Source of the DNA: JAVVEZ01 sp032250895
GTDB taxonomy: Bacteria; Pseudomonadota; Gammaproteobacteria; Pseudomonadales; Pseudohongiellaceae
Length of the DNA: 39,192 bases
Assembly (NCBI GenBank): GCA_032250895.1
Contig: JAVVEZ010000028.1
Coordinates: 1 to 39,192, forward strand
Direction of reading: 5' to 3'
Position 1 is the first letter of the stretch. The number at the start of each line of letters is the position of its first letter. Made by a program: the position numbers and the translations under genes. Shown here one piece after another: positions 7,143 to 14,792 of the stretch. The notes beneath the pieces were generated by a model. The model was given only the letters and a program-made list of their open reading frames with translations, had not been told where the DNA came from and searched no databases.

Positions 7143-8927
7143 ATGATCATCAAATCCCAGTTCTTCTGGCGCAGCTATCTCAGTTATGCGGCCGTGGTTT
7201 TTTTCTGCACCCTGCTGCTTTCCGCCTGGTATGCCAGTCAACTGGTCGATGATGAGCTTGCGCAATTGGAAGACGTGCTGCGGGAGGATGCCATCATGAT
7301 GAGCCAGGCGGCTCTGAGACCCTTGCGGACACTCAACCATCCTGATCTTGATGCGCTTGCCAGCAGTTTTTTCAATGCGACCGGGCAGCGCCTGAGCATT
7401 ATCGACGGCAATGGCGTGGTGCTGGCCGACTCGCATGAAAATCCCGGGCAGATGGACAACCATCTACAGCGCCCGGAGATGCTGGATGCCATCAGTCGGG
7501 GCAGTGGCCGGGCCCTGCGCTTCAGTCAAACCCTCAATGAACAATTTCTGTATTATGCAGTGCCGGTCGTCGCTGACAGCGGGCAGTTGCTGGGTTTTGT
7601 GCGAACCGCCCTGCCGGTCGCCAGGCTGGAGTCGACACGCCGGGATATTTACCTGTGGATGTTGCAACATGCGGCCATCGTGGCCTTTTTCGGCTTGTTT
7701 CTGGCTTTTTATCTGGCGGCCAGGCAGGCAATGGCAGTGGAACGCATTACCCGGGTGGCGGAGGTCATAGCCGCTGGTGATTTTGAAAAAAGATTGCCGG
7801 TGGACAATGTGCTGGGTTTGAAAAAGCTGGCGGAAGTCGTCAATCAGATGGCCAGAAGTTCTGCCCAGCGGGTTTCCGTCATTACCTCGGACCGGAATCG
7901 GCTGGCGGCCATTTTTGCCGGCATGGTGGAAGGGGTGATAGATGTGGACCAGAATCAGCGCATCCTGCATATCAATGAGGCGGCGGCCAAGTTGCTGGGG
8001 GTGGGAGAAAAATCCTGCCTCAACAAGCCGGTCTGGCAGGAAATCAGGAGTCGCGAGATCAATCAGGCGCTGGAAGAGGCAATCAGGGCGCATACCGTGG
8101 TCAAGACCCAGATGCGGCTGTCGAGGCAGTCTGATGAACTGGTGGTGGATATTTATGTGGCATCCCTGAGTGACGATTCCGGAAATGCCATTGGCGCCAT
8201 CATCGTTCTGAATGACATCACCGATCTCAAGAACCTGGAGCGGGTGCGCACAGATTTCGTGGCCAATGCCTCGCATGAACTGAAGACGCCGATCACCGCC
8301 ATCCGGGGCCTGTCCGAGACCCTGATCAGCGATGCCCAGGTGGATCGCGCTACGATGCTGAGGTTTGTTGAAAGAATCCATGCCCAGAGCCTGCGGCTGT
8401 CCCACCTGATTGCGGATCTGATGACGATCTCGAGACTGGAATCTGCCCAGAACGATGGGGAATTTGCGCCGTTGAGCATGAACAAGCTGGTACAGCGGGC
8501 GCTACAGGCGGCAGAATCGGCTCGCGAAGCCAAACATCAAAGCCTGGAGGTGGACCTTCCTGACGAGAAAATTCAGGTTTACGGTGATAATCAGGCCCTC
8601 AGCCAACTGGTGGACAACCTGATCGACAATGCCATCAAATACACGCCTGAACATGGCCGCCTCAAAGTGAGTCTGAGCGCCAACAGAGAGCATATGGAAC
8701 TGAGCGTGGAAGACAGTGGCATTGGCATCAGTCCACAATACCAGCAGCGGGTGTTCGAACGTTTTTACCGGGTTGACAAGGCCCGTTCGCAAAGTCTGGG
8801 AGGAACCGGGCTGGGCTTGTCGATTGTCAAAAATATCGCCGAACGTCATGGGGGACTTGTCACGCTGGAAAGTCATGTAGGCTCGGGGTCCAGATTTACC
8901 TTCAGCATGCCGCTGGCGCCTTCCTGA
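7143..8927 (+). CDS. phoR: Phosphate regulon sensor kinase PhoR (long form)
   Basis: This membrane histidine kinase is PhoB's partner. At 594 residues it is far longer than E. coli PhoR (about 430). TM1 is at about 12-30, then a periplasmic domain of about 140 residues (GNGVVLADSHENPGQMDNHL ... ALPVARL) and TM2 at about 172-192. A HAMP-like linker, a PAS domain (about 255-360), a HisKA domain with His378 in ASHELKTPI, and an HATPase domain with DNLIDNAIKY and GTGLGLSIV follow. The periplasmic region resembles the extracytoplasmic sensor of Gram-positive PhoR (VLADS...M.NH..RPE). E. coli PhoR lacks such a domain. In enteric bacteria PhoR reads phosphate status through PstSCAB and PhoU, both encoded just downstream here. 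Confidence 0.92.
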   Translation: MIIKSQFFWRSYLSYAAVVFFCTLLLSAWYASQLVDDELAQLEDVLREDAIMMSQAALRPLRTLNHPDLDALASSFFNATGQRLSIIDGNGVVLADSHENPGQMDNHLQRPEMLDAISRGSGRALRFSQTLNEQFLYYAVPVVADSGQLLGFVRTALPVARLESTRRDIYLWMLQHAAIVAFFGLFLAFYLAARQAMAVERITRVAEVIAAGDFEKRLPVDNVLGLKKLAEVVNQMARSSAQRVSVITSDRNRLAAIFAGMVEGVIDVDQNQRILHINEAAAKLLGVGEKSCLNKPVWQEIRSREINQALEEAIRAHTVVKTQMRLSRQSDELVVDIYVASLSDDSGNAIGAIIVLNDITDLKNLERVRTDFVANASHELKTPITAIRGLSETLISDAQVDRATMLRFVERIHAQSLRLSHLIADLMTISRLESAQNDGEFAPLSMNKLVQRALQAAESAREAKHQSLEVDLPDEKIQVYGDNQALSQLVDNLIDNAIKYTPEHGRLKVSLSANREHMELSVEDSGIGISPQYQQRVFERFYRVDKARSQSLGGTGLGLSIVKNIAERHGGLVTLESHVGSGSRFTFSMPLAPS

Positions 8928-8938
8928 GAATCGGCGAT

Positions 8939-8971
8939 CTTTATACATTCTTAACAATGGGGTGTGACAAT
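8939..8971 (+). promoter_or_regulatory. Candidate Pho box and -10 of pstS
   Basis: The 11-base units CTTTATACATT (8939-8949) and CTTAACAATGG (8950-8960) share phase and leading bases with the phoB candidate. A possible -10, GACAAT at 8966-8971, lies 9 bases after the first 18 bases, the same spacing as at phoB. The individual match to the E. coli Pho box is weak. The shared spacing and the position before pstS are the main support. Confidence 0.33.
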
Positions 8972-9008
8972 CGCGCCTGCCCAAATTCTTCTCCACGAGG
9001 TGACCTTT

Positions 9009-9959
9009 ATGCTGCCTGACTCAATTTATCGGAATGCGCGTGTGCTTGGAGTCCTGGCCATGCTCGGCGGACTGGCGTCCTGTTCGCAGGAGCAGGCCCC
9101 TGACGAAAACCGGCTGAGCGGGGCAGTGAGCCTGGACGGCTCCAGCACGGTGTTTCCGATCAGCGAGGCGGTGGCTGAAGAGTTCCTGACAGAGGCGCCC
9201 GGCGTCCGGGTGACGGTTGGTGTATCCGGTACGGGCGGAGGCTTCAAAAAATTTCTGGCCGGCGAGATTGATATCAATGATGCTTCCCGCCAGATCAGTG
9301 CCTCGGAGCAGGCTGTCGCCGAGGCCAACGGCCTCGAGTATCTGGAAATTCCGGTAGCCTTTGACGGCTTGTCAGTGGTGGTGAATCCCAAAAATACCTG
9401 GGTGGACAGCCTCAGCGTGGAGGAATTGCAGAAAATCTGGCAGCCGGGCAGCACCGTCGACTCCTGGAATGATGTGCGTGCGGGCTGGCCGGACCAGCCC
9501 CTGCGCCTGTATGGGCCCGGGACGGATTCCGGGACTTTCGATTACTTTACCGAGGCAGTCAATGGCAAGGCCGGTATCTCCAGGCCTGATTATACCGCCA
9601 GTGAAGATGACAATGTCCTGGTACAGGGGATCGAGGGTGATGAGAGCTCCCTGGGCTTTTTTGGCTATGCCTACTATCAGGCCAACAAGGACAAACTGAA
9701 GCTGGTTCCGATAGATGGGGGCAGCGAGCCGGTGTTGCCATCTCACGAGACCATAGCCGATAACAGCTACAGCCCCTTGTCGCGCCCCATCTTCATTTAT
9801 CTGAGTAAAAATGCTGCCGCCCGGCCTGAAGTGCGGGCCTTCGTCGATTTTTATGTCAAGCATGCCGGCGTTCTTGCCTCTGAAGTAGGCTATATCGCCA
9901 TGCCTGAAGCGGATTACGACGCTGTCAAAGCAGCCATTGCCGCTTTTGAGGCTTTCTAG
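9009..9959 (+). CDS. pstS: Phosphate-binding protein PstS, lipoprotein
   Basis: This high-affinity phosphate receptor of the Pst ABC transporter has 316 residues. A lipoprotein signal ends in LASC (Cys25), so it is probably anchored to a membrane lipid on the periplasmic side rather than being soluble as in E. coli. Phosphate-binding segments are visible: LDGSSTVFPISEAVAE, VSGTGGGFKKFLAGEID, DASRQIS, and YGPGTDSGTFDYF. ATG 9009 has GAGGTG 6 bases upstream. An earlier start at 8964 would put a non-signal segment before the signal peptide. It lies 81 bases after phoR and 144 bases before pstC. A REP-like hairpin follows directly and may raise pstS transcript level relative to pstCAB. Confidence 0.95.
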   Translation: MLPDSIYRNARVLGVLAMLGGLASCSQEQAPDENRLSGAVSLDGSSTVFPISEAVAEEFLTEAPGVRVTVGVSGTGGGFKKFLAGEIDINDASRQISASEQAVAEANGLEYLEIPVAFDGLSVVVNPKNTWVDSLSVEELQKIWQPGSTVDSWNDVRAGWPDQPLRLYGPGTDSGTFDYFTEAVNGKAGISRPDYTASEDDNVLVQGIEGDESSLGFFGYAYYQANKDKLKLVPIDGGSEPVLPSHETIADNSYSPLSRPIFIYLSKNAAARPEVRAFVDFYVKHAGVLASEVGYIAMPEADYDAVKAAIAAFEAF

Positions 9960-10000
9960 GAACGCGCTGAAAAACGCGTCATCCCGGCGCAGGCCGGGAT
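9958..10000 (+). repeat. REP-like palindrome between pstS and pstC
   Basis: ATCCCGGC (9981-9988), loop GCAG, GCCGGGAT (9993-10000) form a perfect 8-bp stem preceded by CGTC. The 14 bases AGGAACGCGCTGAA at 9958-9971 recur before the copy at 14795. There is no T-run, so it is not a standard terminator. Its position after pstS fits a mRNA-stabilising or transcript-attenuating role, as described for REP elements in transporter operons. The rest of the 144-base gap shows nothing else. Confidence 0.75.
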
Positions 10001-10103
10001 TGTTCAGAGTTTCCAAAATAAAGGTTCAGACTCAGGCCTGAAGTCGTTTAAAATCCGCGCTGACATCCTGGTCAGCCTGAAGAGACAGCCGCAGAAATCA
10101 ATC

Positions 10104-11054
10104 ATGGTGAAAGAAACAGACCTCGCCAGACCTGATGCAGCCCCGGTCGCAGCAGTATTGCCCATTGCCAGGGCCCGTATCCGCTGGGCTGAGTCCGGGA
10201 TCAAAACCTGGCTGGCTGGCTGTGCCCTGGTTTCCATTGTCACCACCCTGGCCATCGTCATTCTTCTGGTAACGGAATCCTTCGAATTCTTTCAGGAAAT
10301 CAGCCCCGCTGAATTTTTCCTGGGGACCCGTTGGGTGCCTCTGCTGGAACCTCAGTCCTTCGGGGTCTTGCCACTGGTCTGGGGAACCTTGCTGGTGACG
10401 GTCGGCGCTGCCGTCATTGCCATTCCGATGGGTCTTGCCAGCGCCATCTACCTCAGTGAGTATGCGTCGGCACGGGTACGCCGCTGGATAAAGCCCCTGC
10501 TGGAGTTGCTGGCAGGGATACCGACAGTGGTCTTCGGTTATTTTGCCCTGACGTTCGTTACACCCCTGCTGCGCCACTTTATTCCTGGAATCCAGGTGTT
10601 CAACGCCCTGAGCGCCGCCATCGTGGTGGGCATCATGATTCTGCCCACGATCGCGACCCTGAGTGACAATGCCCTCAGAGCCGTGCCTGTCAGTCTTCGG
10701 CAGGGTGCTTATGCGCTGGGCGCCACGTCGTTTGAAGTGACCACCAAGGTGGTGGTCCCTGCCGGTCTTTCCGGGGTGATGGCCTCATTCCTGCTGGCCC
10801 TGTCCCGGGCCATCGGTGAAACCATGGCGGTGACGCTGGCGGCGGGGGCAACCCCCAACATTGCATTTACCATGCTGGAGAGCATACAGACCATCACTGC
10901 CTACATCGTCCAGATCAGCCTGGGGGATACGCCGGCCGGGGGCATTGCCTACCAGACCCTGTTTGCGGTGGCAACGCTCCTGTTTGTCATGACACTGGTA
11001 CTCAATATCGTGTCGCAATGGATACTCAGCCGTTTCCGGGAGGTGTACGACTGA
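10104..11054 (+). CDS. pstC: Phosphate ABC transporter permease PstC
   Basis: This inner-membrane permease subunit has 316 residues and about six transmembrane helices. TM1 is at about 35-57 (ALVSIVTTLAIVILLVT). The binding-protein-dependent transport domain follows (WGTLLVTVGAAVIAIPMGLA, LLELLAGIPTVVFGYFAL), with the cytoplasmic EAA-type loop near LSRAIGETMAV that docks on PstB. It forms the channel with PstA. ATG 10104 has no strong Shine-Dalgarno but gives the expected cytoplasmic N-terminus. Its TGA overlaps the pstA ATG as TGATG, indicating translational coupling. Confidence 0.95.
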   Translation: MVKETDLARPDAAPVAAVLPIARARIRWAESGIKTWLAGCALVSIVTTLAIVILLVTESFEFFQEISPAEFFLGTRWVPLLEPQSFGVLPLVWGTLLVTVGAAVIAIPMGLASAIYLSEYASARVRRWIKPLLELLAGIPTVVFGYFALTFVTPLLRHFIPGIQVFNALSAAIVVGIMILPTIATLSDNALRAVPVSLRQGAYALGATSFEVTTKVVVPAGLSGVMASFLLALSRAIGETMAVTLAAGATPNIAFTMLESIQTITAYIVQISLGDTPAGGIAYQTLFAVATLLFVMTLVLNIVSQWILSRFREVYD

Positions 11055-11935
11055 TGGCCTTTATTTCCGGGAATGAAAGCAGGAACCTGAGACGCAGGCA
11101 CCAGAAGGCCAGGGTTTTTGCCCGGTTTTGTGCTTTGGTAACCTGGTCCGGGGTTCTGCTGCTGGGCGTGCTGCTCTACGATGTGGCCATCGAGGGCTTC
11201 GCGTGGCTGGACTGGCAGTTCATCAGCAGTTTTCCCTCGCGTTTCCCGGAGCGCGCCGGCATCAAGTCGGCGGTGGTGGGAACGCTGTATCTGATCAGCC
11301 TCGTAGCAGTGATTTCCGTACCGGTAGGCGTATCCACGGCGCTCTACCTGGAGGAATTCGTCAGTCCGAAGAGCCGCCTGGGGAAATTCATTGAAGTCAA
11401 TATCGCCAATCTTGCCGGGGTACCGTCCATCGTTTATGGCATTTTGGGGCTGGCCATCTTCGTGCGCTACATGAACCTCGACAGAAGCCTGATTTCAGGT
11501 GCACTGACCATGAGCCTGTTGATTCTTCCGGTCATCGTGATTGCCAGCCGTGAGGCCATCAAGGCCGTGCCCATGAGCATTCGCTATGCGGCGCTGTCCC
11601 TGGGAGCAACGCGCTGGCAGACCACCTGGGCGCATGTCCTGCCGGCATCCTTTCCCGGCATCATGACCGGGGTGATTCTGGCCCTGTCCCGCGCCATTGG
11701 TGAAACGGCCCCCCTCATCATGATCGGCGCGCTCACCTTCGTGGCCTTCCTGCCGGCCGGCCCCATGGATCAGTTTACGGCACTGCCCATCCAGATCTAT
11801 AACTGGGTCTCCAGACCCCAGGAAGAGTTTCATCAGCTGGCTGCCGCCGCCATCATCGTACTGCTGGGCGTCTTGCTGCTGATGAATGCCACCGCGATCA
11901 TTATTCGGAACCGGACTGAGCGGAGAATGAAATAA
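11054..11935 (+). CDS. pstA: Phosphate ABC transporter permease PstA
   Basis: This is the second permease subunit, 293 residues, with a first helix at about 23-42 (ALVTWSGVLLLGVLLYDVAI). It carries the conserved permease block (GTLYLISLVAVISVPVGVST, NLAGVPSIVYGILGLAIF) and the LSRAIGETAPLIMIGAL loop. The start ATG 11054 shares its A with the pstC stop. An upstream in-frame start at 11018 would place 12 extra residues inside pstC and is less likely. It pairs with PstC to translocate phosphate delivered by PstS. Confidence 0.95.
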   Translation: MAFISGNESRNLRRRHQKARVFARFCALVTWSGVLLLGVLLYDVAIEGFAWLDWQFISSFPSRFPERAGIKSAVVGTLYLISLVAVISVPVGVSTALYLEEFVSPKSRLGKFIEVNIANLAGVPSIVYGILGLAIFVRYMNLDRSLISGALTMSLLILPVIVIASREAIKAVPMSIRYAALSLGATRWQTTWAHVLPASFPGIMTGVILALSRAIGETAPLIMIGALTFVAFLPAGPMDQFTALPIQIYNWVSRPQEEFHQLAAAAIIVLLGVLLLMNATAIIIRNRTERRMK

Positions 11936-11936
11936 C

Positions 11937-12737
11937 ATGAGTTTGTCTCTATCTCCCCAGGGAATTGAGAGCAAGGATAAGCGGAATACTGAGGTTGTTA
12001 TTGATCTGCGTTCTGTCAGTATTCTGTACTCTGACAATGCCGCCGTGAAACAGGTCTCCTGTCATATCCTGCGCCATCGCATTACCGCGATCATCGGCCC
12101 TTCCGGTTGTGGCAAGAGTACGCTGTTGCGCTCCCTGAACCGTATGAACGACTTTGTTCCGGAAGTCAGCATGCAGGGCGAAATCCTGTTTGGCGGACAG
12201 AACCTGTATGGCAGGGGCGTCGATCCGGTCGAGGTCAGGCGCCGTATCGGCATGGTCTTTCAGAAGCCCAACCCCTTTCCCAAGTCCATCTACCAGAATA
12301 TTGCCTGGGGCCCCAGAATCAACAGCTACAGCGGCTCCATGGACGAGCTGGTGGAACGTTCCCTGAAGCAGGCGGCGCTCTGGGACGAAGTCAAGGATCG
12401 CCTGCATGAGTCGGCTCTCAATCTTTCCGGTGGTCAGCAGCAGCGTCTGTGCATTGCCAGGGCGCTGGCCATGGAGCCGGAGGTTCTGTTGATGGATGAA
12501 CCCTGTTCGGCTCTGGATCCGATTTCCACGGCGCGTATCGAAGATTTGCTGTTTGAACTAAAATCCCGCTATACCATTGTCATCGTTACCCATAATATGC
12601 AACAGGCGGCGCGGATTTCGGATTTCACCGCGTTCATGGAAATGGGCAATCTCATTGAATTTGGCGATACTGACCAGATATTCACCAGACCGGGCAAGAA
12701 AAGAACCGAAGAATATGTGACCGGACGCTTCGGTTAG
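11937..12737 (+). CDS. pstB: Phosphate ABC transporter ATPase PstB
   Basis: This cytoplasmic ATPase powers phosphate import. It has 266 residues with Walker A GPSGCGKST (54-62), the Q-loop in GMVFQKPNPFPKSIYQNIAW, the ABC signature LSGGQQQRLCIARAL, Walker B LLMDEPCSALDP, and the switch histidine in IVTHNMQQAARISD. The NPFPKSI after the Q-loop is typical of PstB rather than other ABC ATPases. It begins one base after the pstA stop, so it is clearly in the same operon. Confidence 0.96.
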   Translation: MSLSLSPQGIESKDKRNTEVVIDLRSVSILYSDNAAVKQVSCHILRHRITAIIGPSGCGKSTLLRSLNRMNDFVPEVSMQGEILFGGQNLYGRGVDPVEVRRRIGMVFQKPNPFPKSIYQNIAWGPRINSYSGSMDELVERSLKQAALWDEVKDRLHESALNLSGGQQQRLCIARALAMEPEVLLMDEPCSALDPISTARIEDLLFELKSRYTIVIVTHNMQQAARISDFTAFMEMGNLIEFGDTDQIFTRPGKKRTEEYVTGRFG

Positions 12738-12764
12738 CCGGCGACAATCACACTTGAGGGTAGT

Positions 12765-13442
12765 ATGTCGTTACACCTGCATCGAGATTTGGAAAAACTC
12801 AAAAAGGAAATTCTGGAGTTGGGCAACATGGTCGAGGTTGCCATCAACGATGCCATTCTCGCGCTCATCAACCGCAGCCCGGAACTCGCCGAGAAAGTCT
12901 TCAAGGGCGAGGATTTCATCAATGCCAAGGAGGTGCAGATCGAGGAGGAGTGCCTCAAGATACTGGCCCTGCACCAGCCGGTGGCGGTGGACCTGCGTTT
13001 CATCGTCGTGGTATTGAAGGTGAACAATGACCTGGAACGCATGGGGGACTTTGCCCGCAACGTGGCGGAGAGGGCAATGTACCTCAACAGCCATGAACCG
13101 ATTCCGTCGGTGCCGGATTTTGTCAATGTCCTGCCCGGTGTGGTCCGCACCATGGTCAGGAATACCCTGGATGCCCTGGTCAAGCTGGATGTGGAACAGG
13201 CCAGGCAGGTGATCAAAATGGACGATAAGGTGGATGAGATCAATCGGCGCATGTACCGTGAGATCCAGGACATGATCAGAAAGGATAGCAACACCATCGA
13301 ACGCGCCATCAGCCTCCAGTCCACGTCGCGTTATCTGGAAAGGATTGCCGATCTTGCCACCAATATCGCCGAGGACGTGATTTTCATGGTGGAAGGCAAG
13401 GTGGTTCGGCACAGCGGCGAGCATGATTGGGACAGCGACTGA
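12765..13442 (+). CDS. phoU: Phosphate signalling protein PhoU
   Basis: PhoU links the Pst transporter to PhoR and keeps the regulon off when phosphate is plentiful. The 225-residue all-helical protein has two PhoU repeats, each with the metal-coordinating motif: NNDLERMGDFARNVAE in the first half and SRYLERIADLATNIAED in the second. The N-terminus (HLHRDLEKLKKEILELGNMV) is canonical. It follows pstB by 27 bases with GAGGG before ATG 12765. It is the last gene of the phosphate block. Nothing resembling an intrinsic terminator is seen before the Fur-controlled promoter. Confidence 0.95.
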   Translation: MSLHLHRDLEKLKKEILELGNMVEVAINDAILALINRSPELAEKVFKGEDFINAKEVQIEEECLKILALHQPVAVDLRFIVVVLKVNNDLERMGDFARNVAERAMYLNSHEPIPSVPDFVNVLPGVVRTMVRNTLDALVKLDVEQARQVIKMDDKVDEINRRMYREIQDMIRKDSNTIERAISLQSTSRYLERIADLATNIAEDVIFMVEGKVVRHSGEHDWDSD

Positions 13443-13463
13443 GGCTCCCTGGGTATTTTTACA

Positions 13464-13491
13464 TTGACTTGTTAATAAGAATCATTATCAT
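13464..13491 (+). promoter_or_regulatory. Sigma-70 promoter overlapped by a Fur box
   Basis: TTGACT at 13464-13469 and TATCAT at 13486-13491 are separated by 16 bases, a good housekeeping promoter. Between and over the -10 lies GTTAATAAGAATCATTATC (13471-13489), which matches the classical 19-base Fur box at 16 of 19 positions. Fur with iron bound would block polymerase here, so the downstream imelysin cluster should be induced by iron limitation. The inferred transcript start near 13498 favours ATG 13524 over GTG 13500 as the first gene's start. Confidence 0.75.
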
Positions 13492-13523
13492 ATGATCTCG
13501 TGACATTTTTTAGCCGCCGAGAC

Positions 13524-14792
13524 ATGATGCCAGCAAGAATCTTTCTCCCGATGTTTTTTGGCGCAGGCATGCTTGCTGCCTGTCAAAGTGCCGTGGCGCC
13601 ACCGCCGGCCACGCCGGAAGCCGTTGTCGCCACCTATGTCAGCCTGGCTGAGGCGGTCTTCGAAGACAGCCTGCTTGCCGCCAGAAAACTCGATGCCAGC
13701 ATCGAGCGTCTGCTGGCGCAGCCCTCCCAGGCGGGACTGGAAGATGCGCGACAGGCCTGGCGCGAGGCAAGGATTCCCTACCTGCAGACTGAGGTCTTTC
13801 GCTTTGGCAACCGGGTCGTGGATGAGTGGGAGGGGCGTGTCAATTCCTGGCCTCTGGATGAAGGTCTGATCGACTATACGGCTAATTCCTACGGCAGCGA
13901 ATCGGATAACAATCTTTTCTACAGCGCCAACATCATCGCCAACCCGATCCTGAATATCGGTGGGCTCAGCGTCGATGCCAGTCATATCTCGCCATCCTTG
14001 CTGGCGGAAACCCTGCACCAAATCGATGGTGTGGAAACCAATGTGGCCACCGGCTACCACGCGCTGGAATTTTTGCTCTGGGGCCAGGATCTGAACGGCA
14101 GCAAACCCGGGGCAGGACAACGTCCCTATACTGATTTTTCCCCGAGCCAATGTAGCCATGGTCATTGTGAGCGTCGCGGCGCCTATCTGAAGGCAGTGTC
14201 CACCTTGCTGGTCAGTGATCTGGAAGAAATGCTGATGGCATGGCGGCCGGGCGGCGCAGCAAGGGAGGAGGTCATGGCGAGAGGGGAAGCCGGTGGGCTT
14301 GTCGTGATCCTTACCGGCATGGGCAGCCTGGCCTTTGCCGAGCTGGCCGGTGAGCGCATCCGCCTGCCCTATCTGTTGCACGATCCGGAAGAGGAGCAGG
14401 ATTGTTTTTCGGATAACACGCATTATTCGCATTACTATGATGCCCTGGGTATCCGCAATGTGTATCGGGGAGAGTACCAGCGGCTCAGCGGCGAGACAGT
14501 GAAAGGGCCTGGGCTTGCCGATCTGGTGCGGCAAGCTGCGCCTCAGCTTGCGGCAGAAATGGCGGAACGCCTCGCAGAAACCGAAAGTGCCATGACCGCG
14601 CTGGTGGCTGAAGCAAGGCAGGGCAACACCTTTGACATGCTCATCGGCACCGGCAACGCCAGAGGGGCCGTACTGATTCCCCGTATCCTGGACGCACTGC
14701 AGGCCGAAACCCGAAGCATTGAAAGTGTGATTGCCGCGCTCGGACTCACCGGGCTCAGCCTTGAAGGAGCCCCAAGATCGCCAGCGCCGTGA
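13524..14792 (+). CDS. Imelysin-family (M75) lipoprotein, iron-regulated
   Basis: This 422-residue exported protein of the imelysin/EfeO-like superfamily is linked to iron acquisition in the envelope. MMPARIFLPMFFGAGMLAAC is a lipoprotein signal with lipidated Cys20. The family signature GxHxxE is intact as GYHALE (177-182), followed by FLLWGQDL. A later HGHCERRGAYL and C-terminal helical repeat are also family-like. Despite the peptidase name, members are thought to bind metal or haem rather than cleave proteins. It is the first gene after the Fur-box promoter. Its TGA overlaps the next gene's GTG start. A GTG at 13500 would add 8 residues but would be nearly leaderless. Confidence 0.88.
   Translation: MMPARIFLPMFFGAGMLAACQSAVAPPPATPEAVVATYVSLAEAVFEDSLLAARKLDASIERLLAQPSQAGLEDARQAWREARIPYLQTEVFRFGNRVVDEWEGRVNSWPLDEGLIDYTANSYGSESDNNLFYSANIIANPILNIGGLSVDASHISPSLLAETLHQIDGVETNVATGYHALEFLLWGQDLNGSKPGAGQRPYTDFSPSQCSHGHCERRGAYLKAVSTLLVSDLEEMLMAWRPGGAAREEVMARGEAGGLVVILTGMGSLAFAELAGERIRLPYLLHDPEEEQDCFSDNTHYSHYYDALGIRNVYRGEYQRLSGETVKGPGLADLVRQAAPQLAAEMAERLAETESAMTALVAEARQGNTFDMLIGTGNARGAVLIPRILDALQAETRSIESVIAALGLTGLSLEGAPRSPAP

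Noticed and set aside
9978..10000. Intrinsic terminator after pstS
   Set aside because: The stem is strong but no T-run follows; sequence and recurrence elsewhere fit a REP-like element better.
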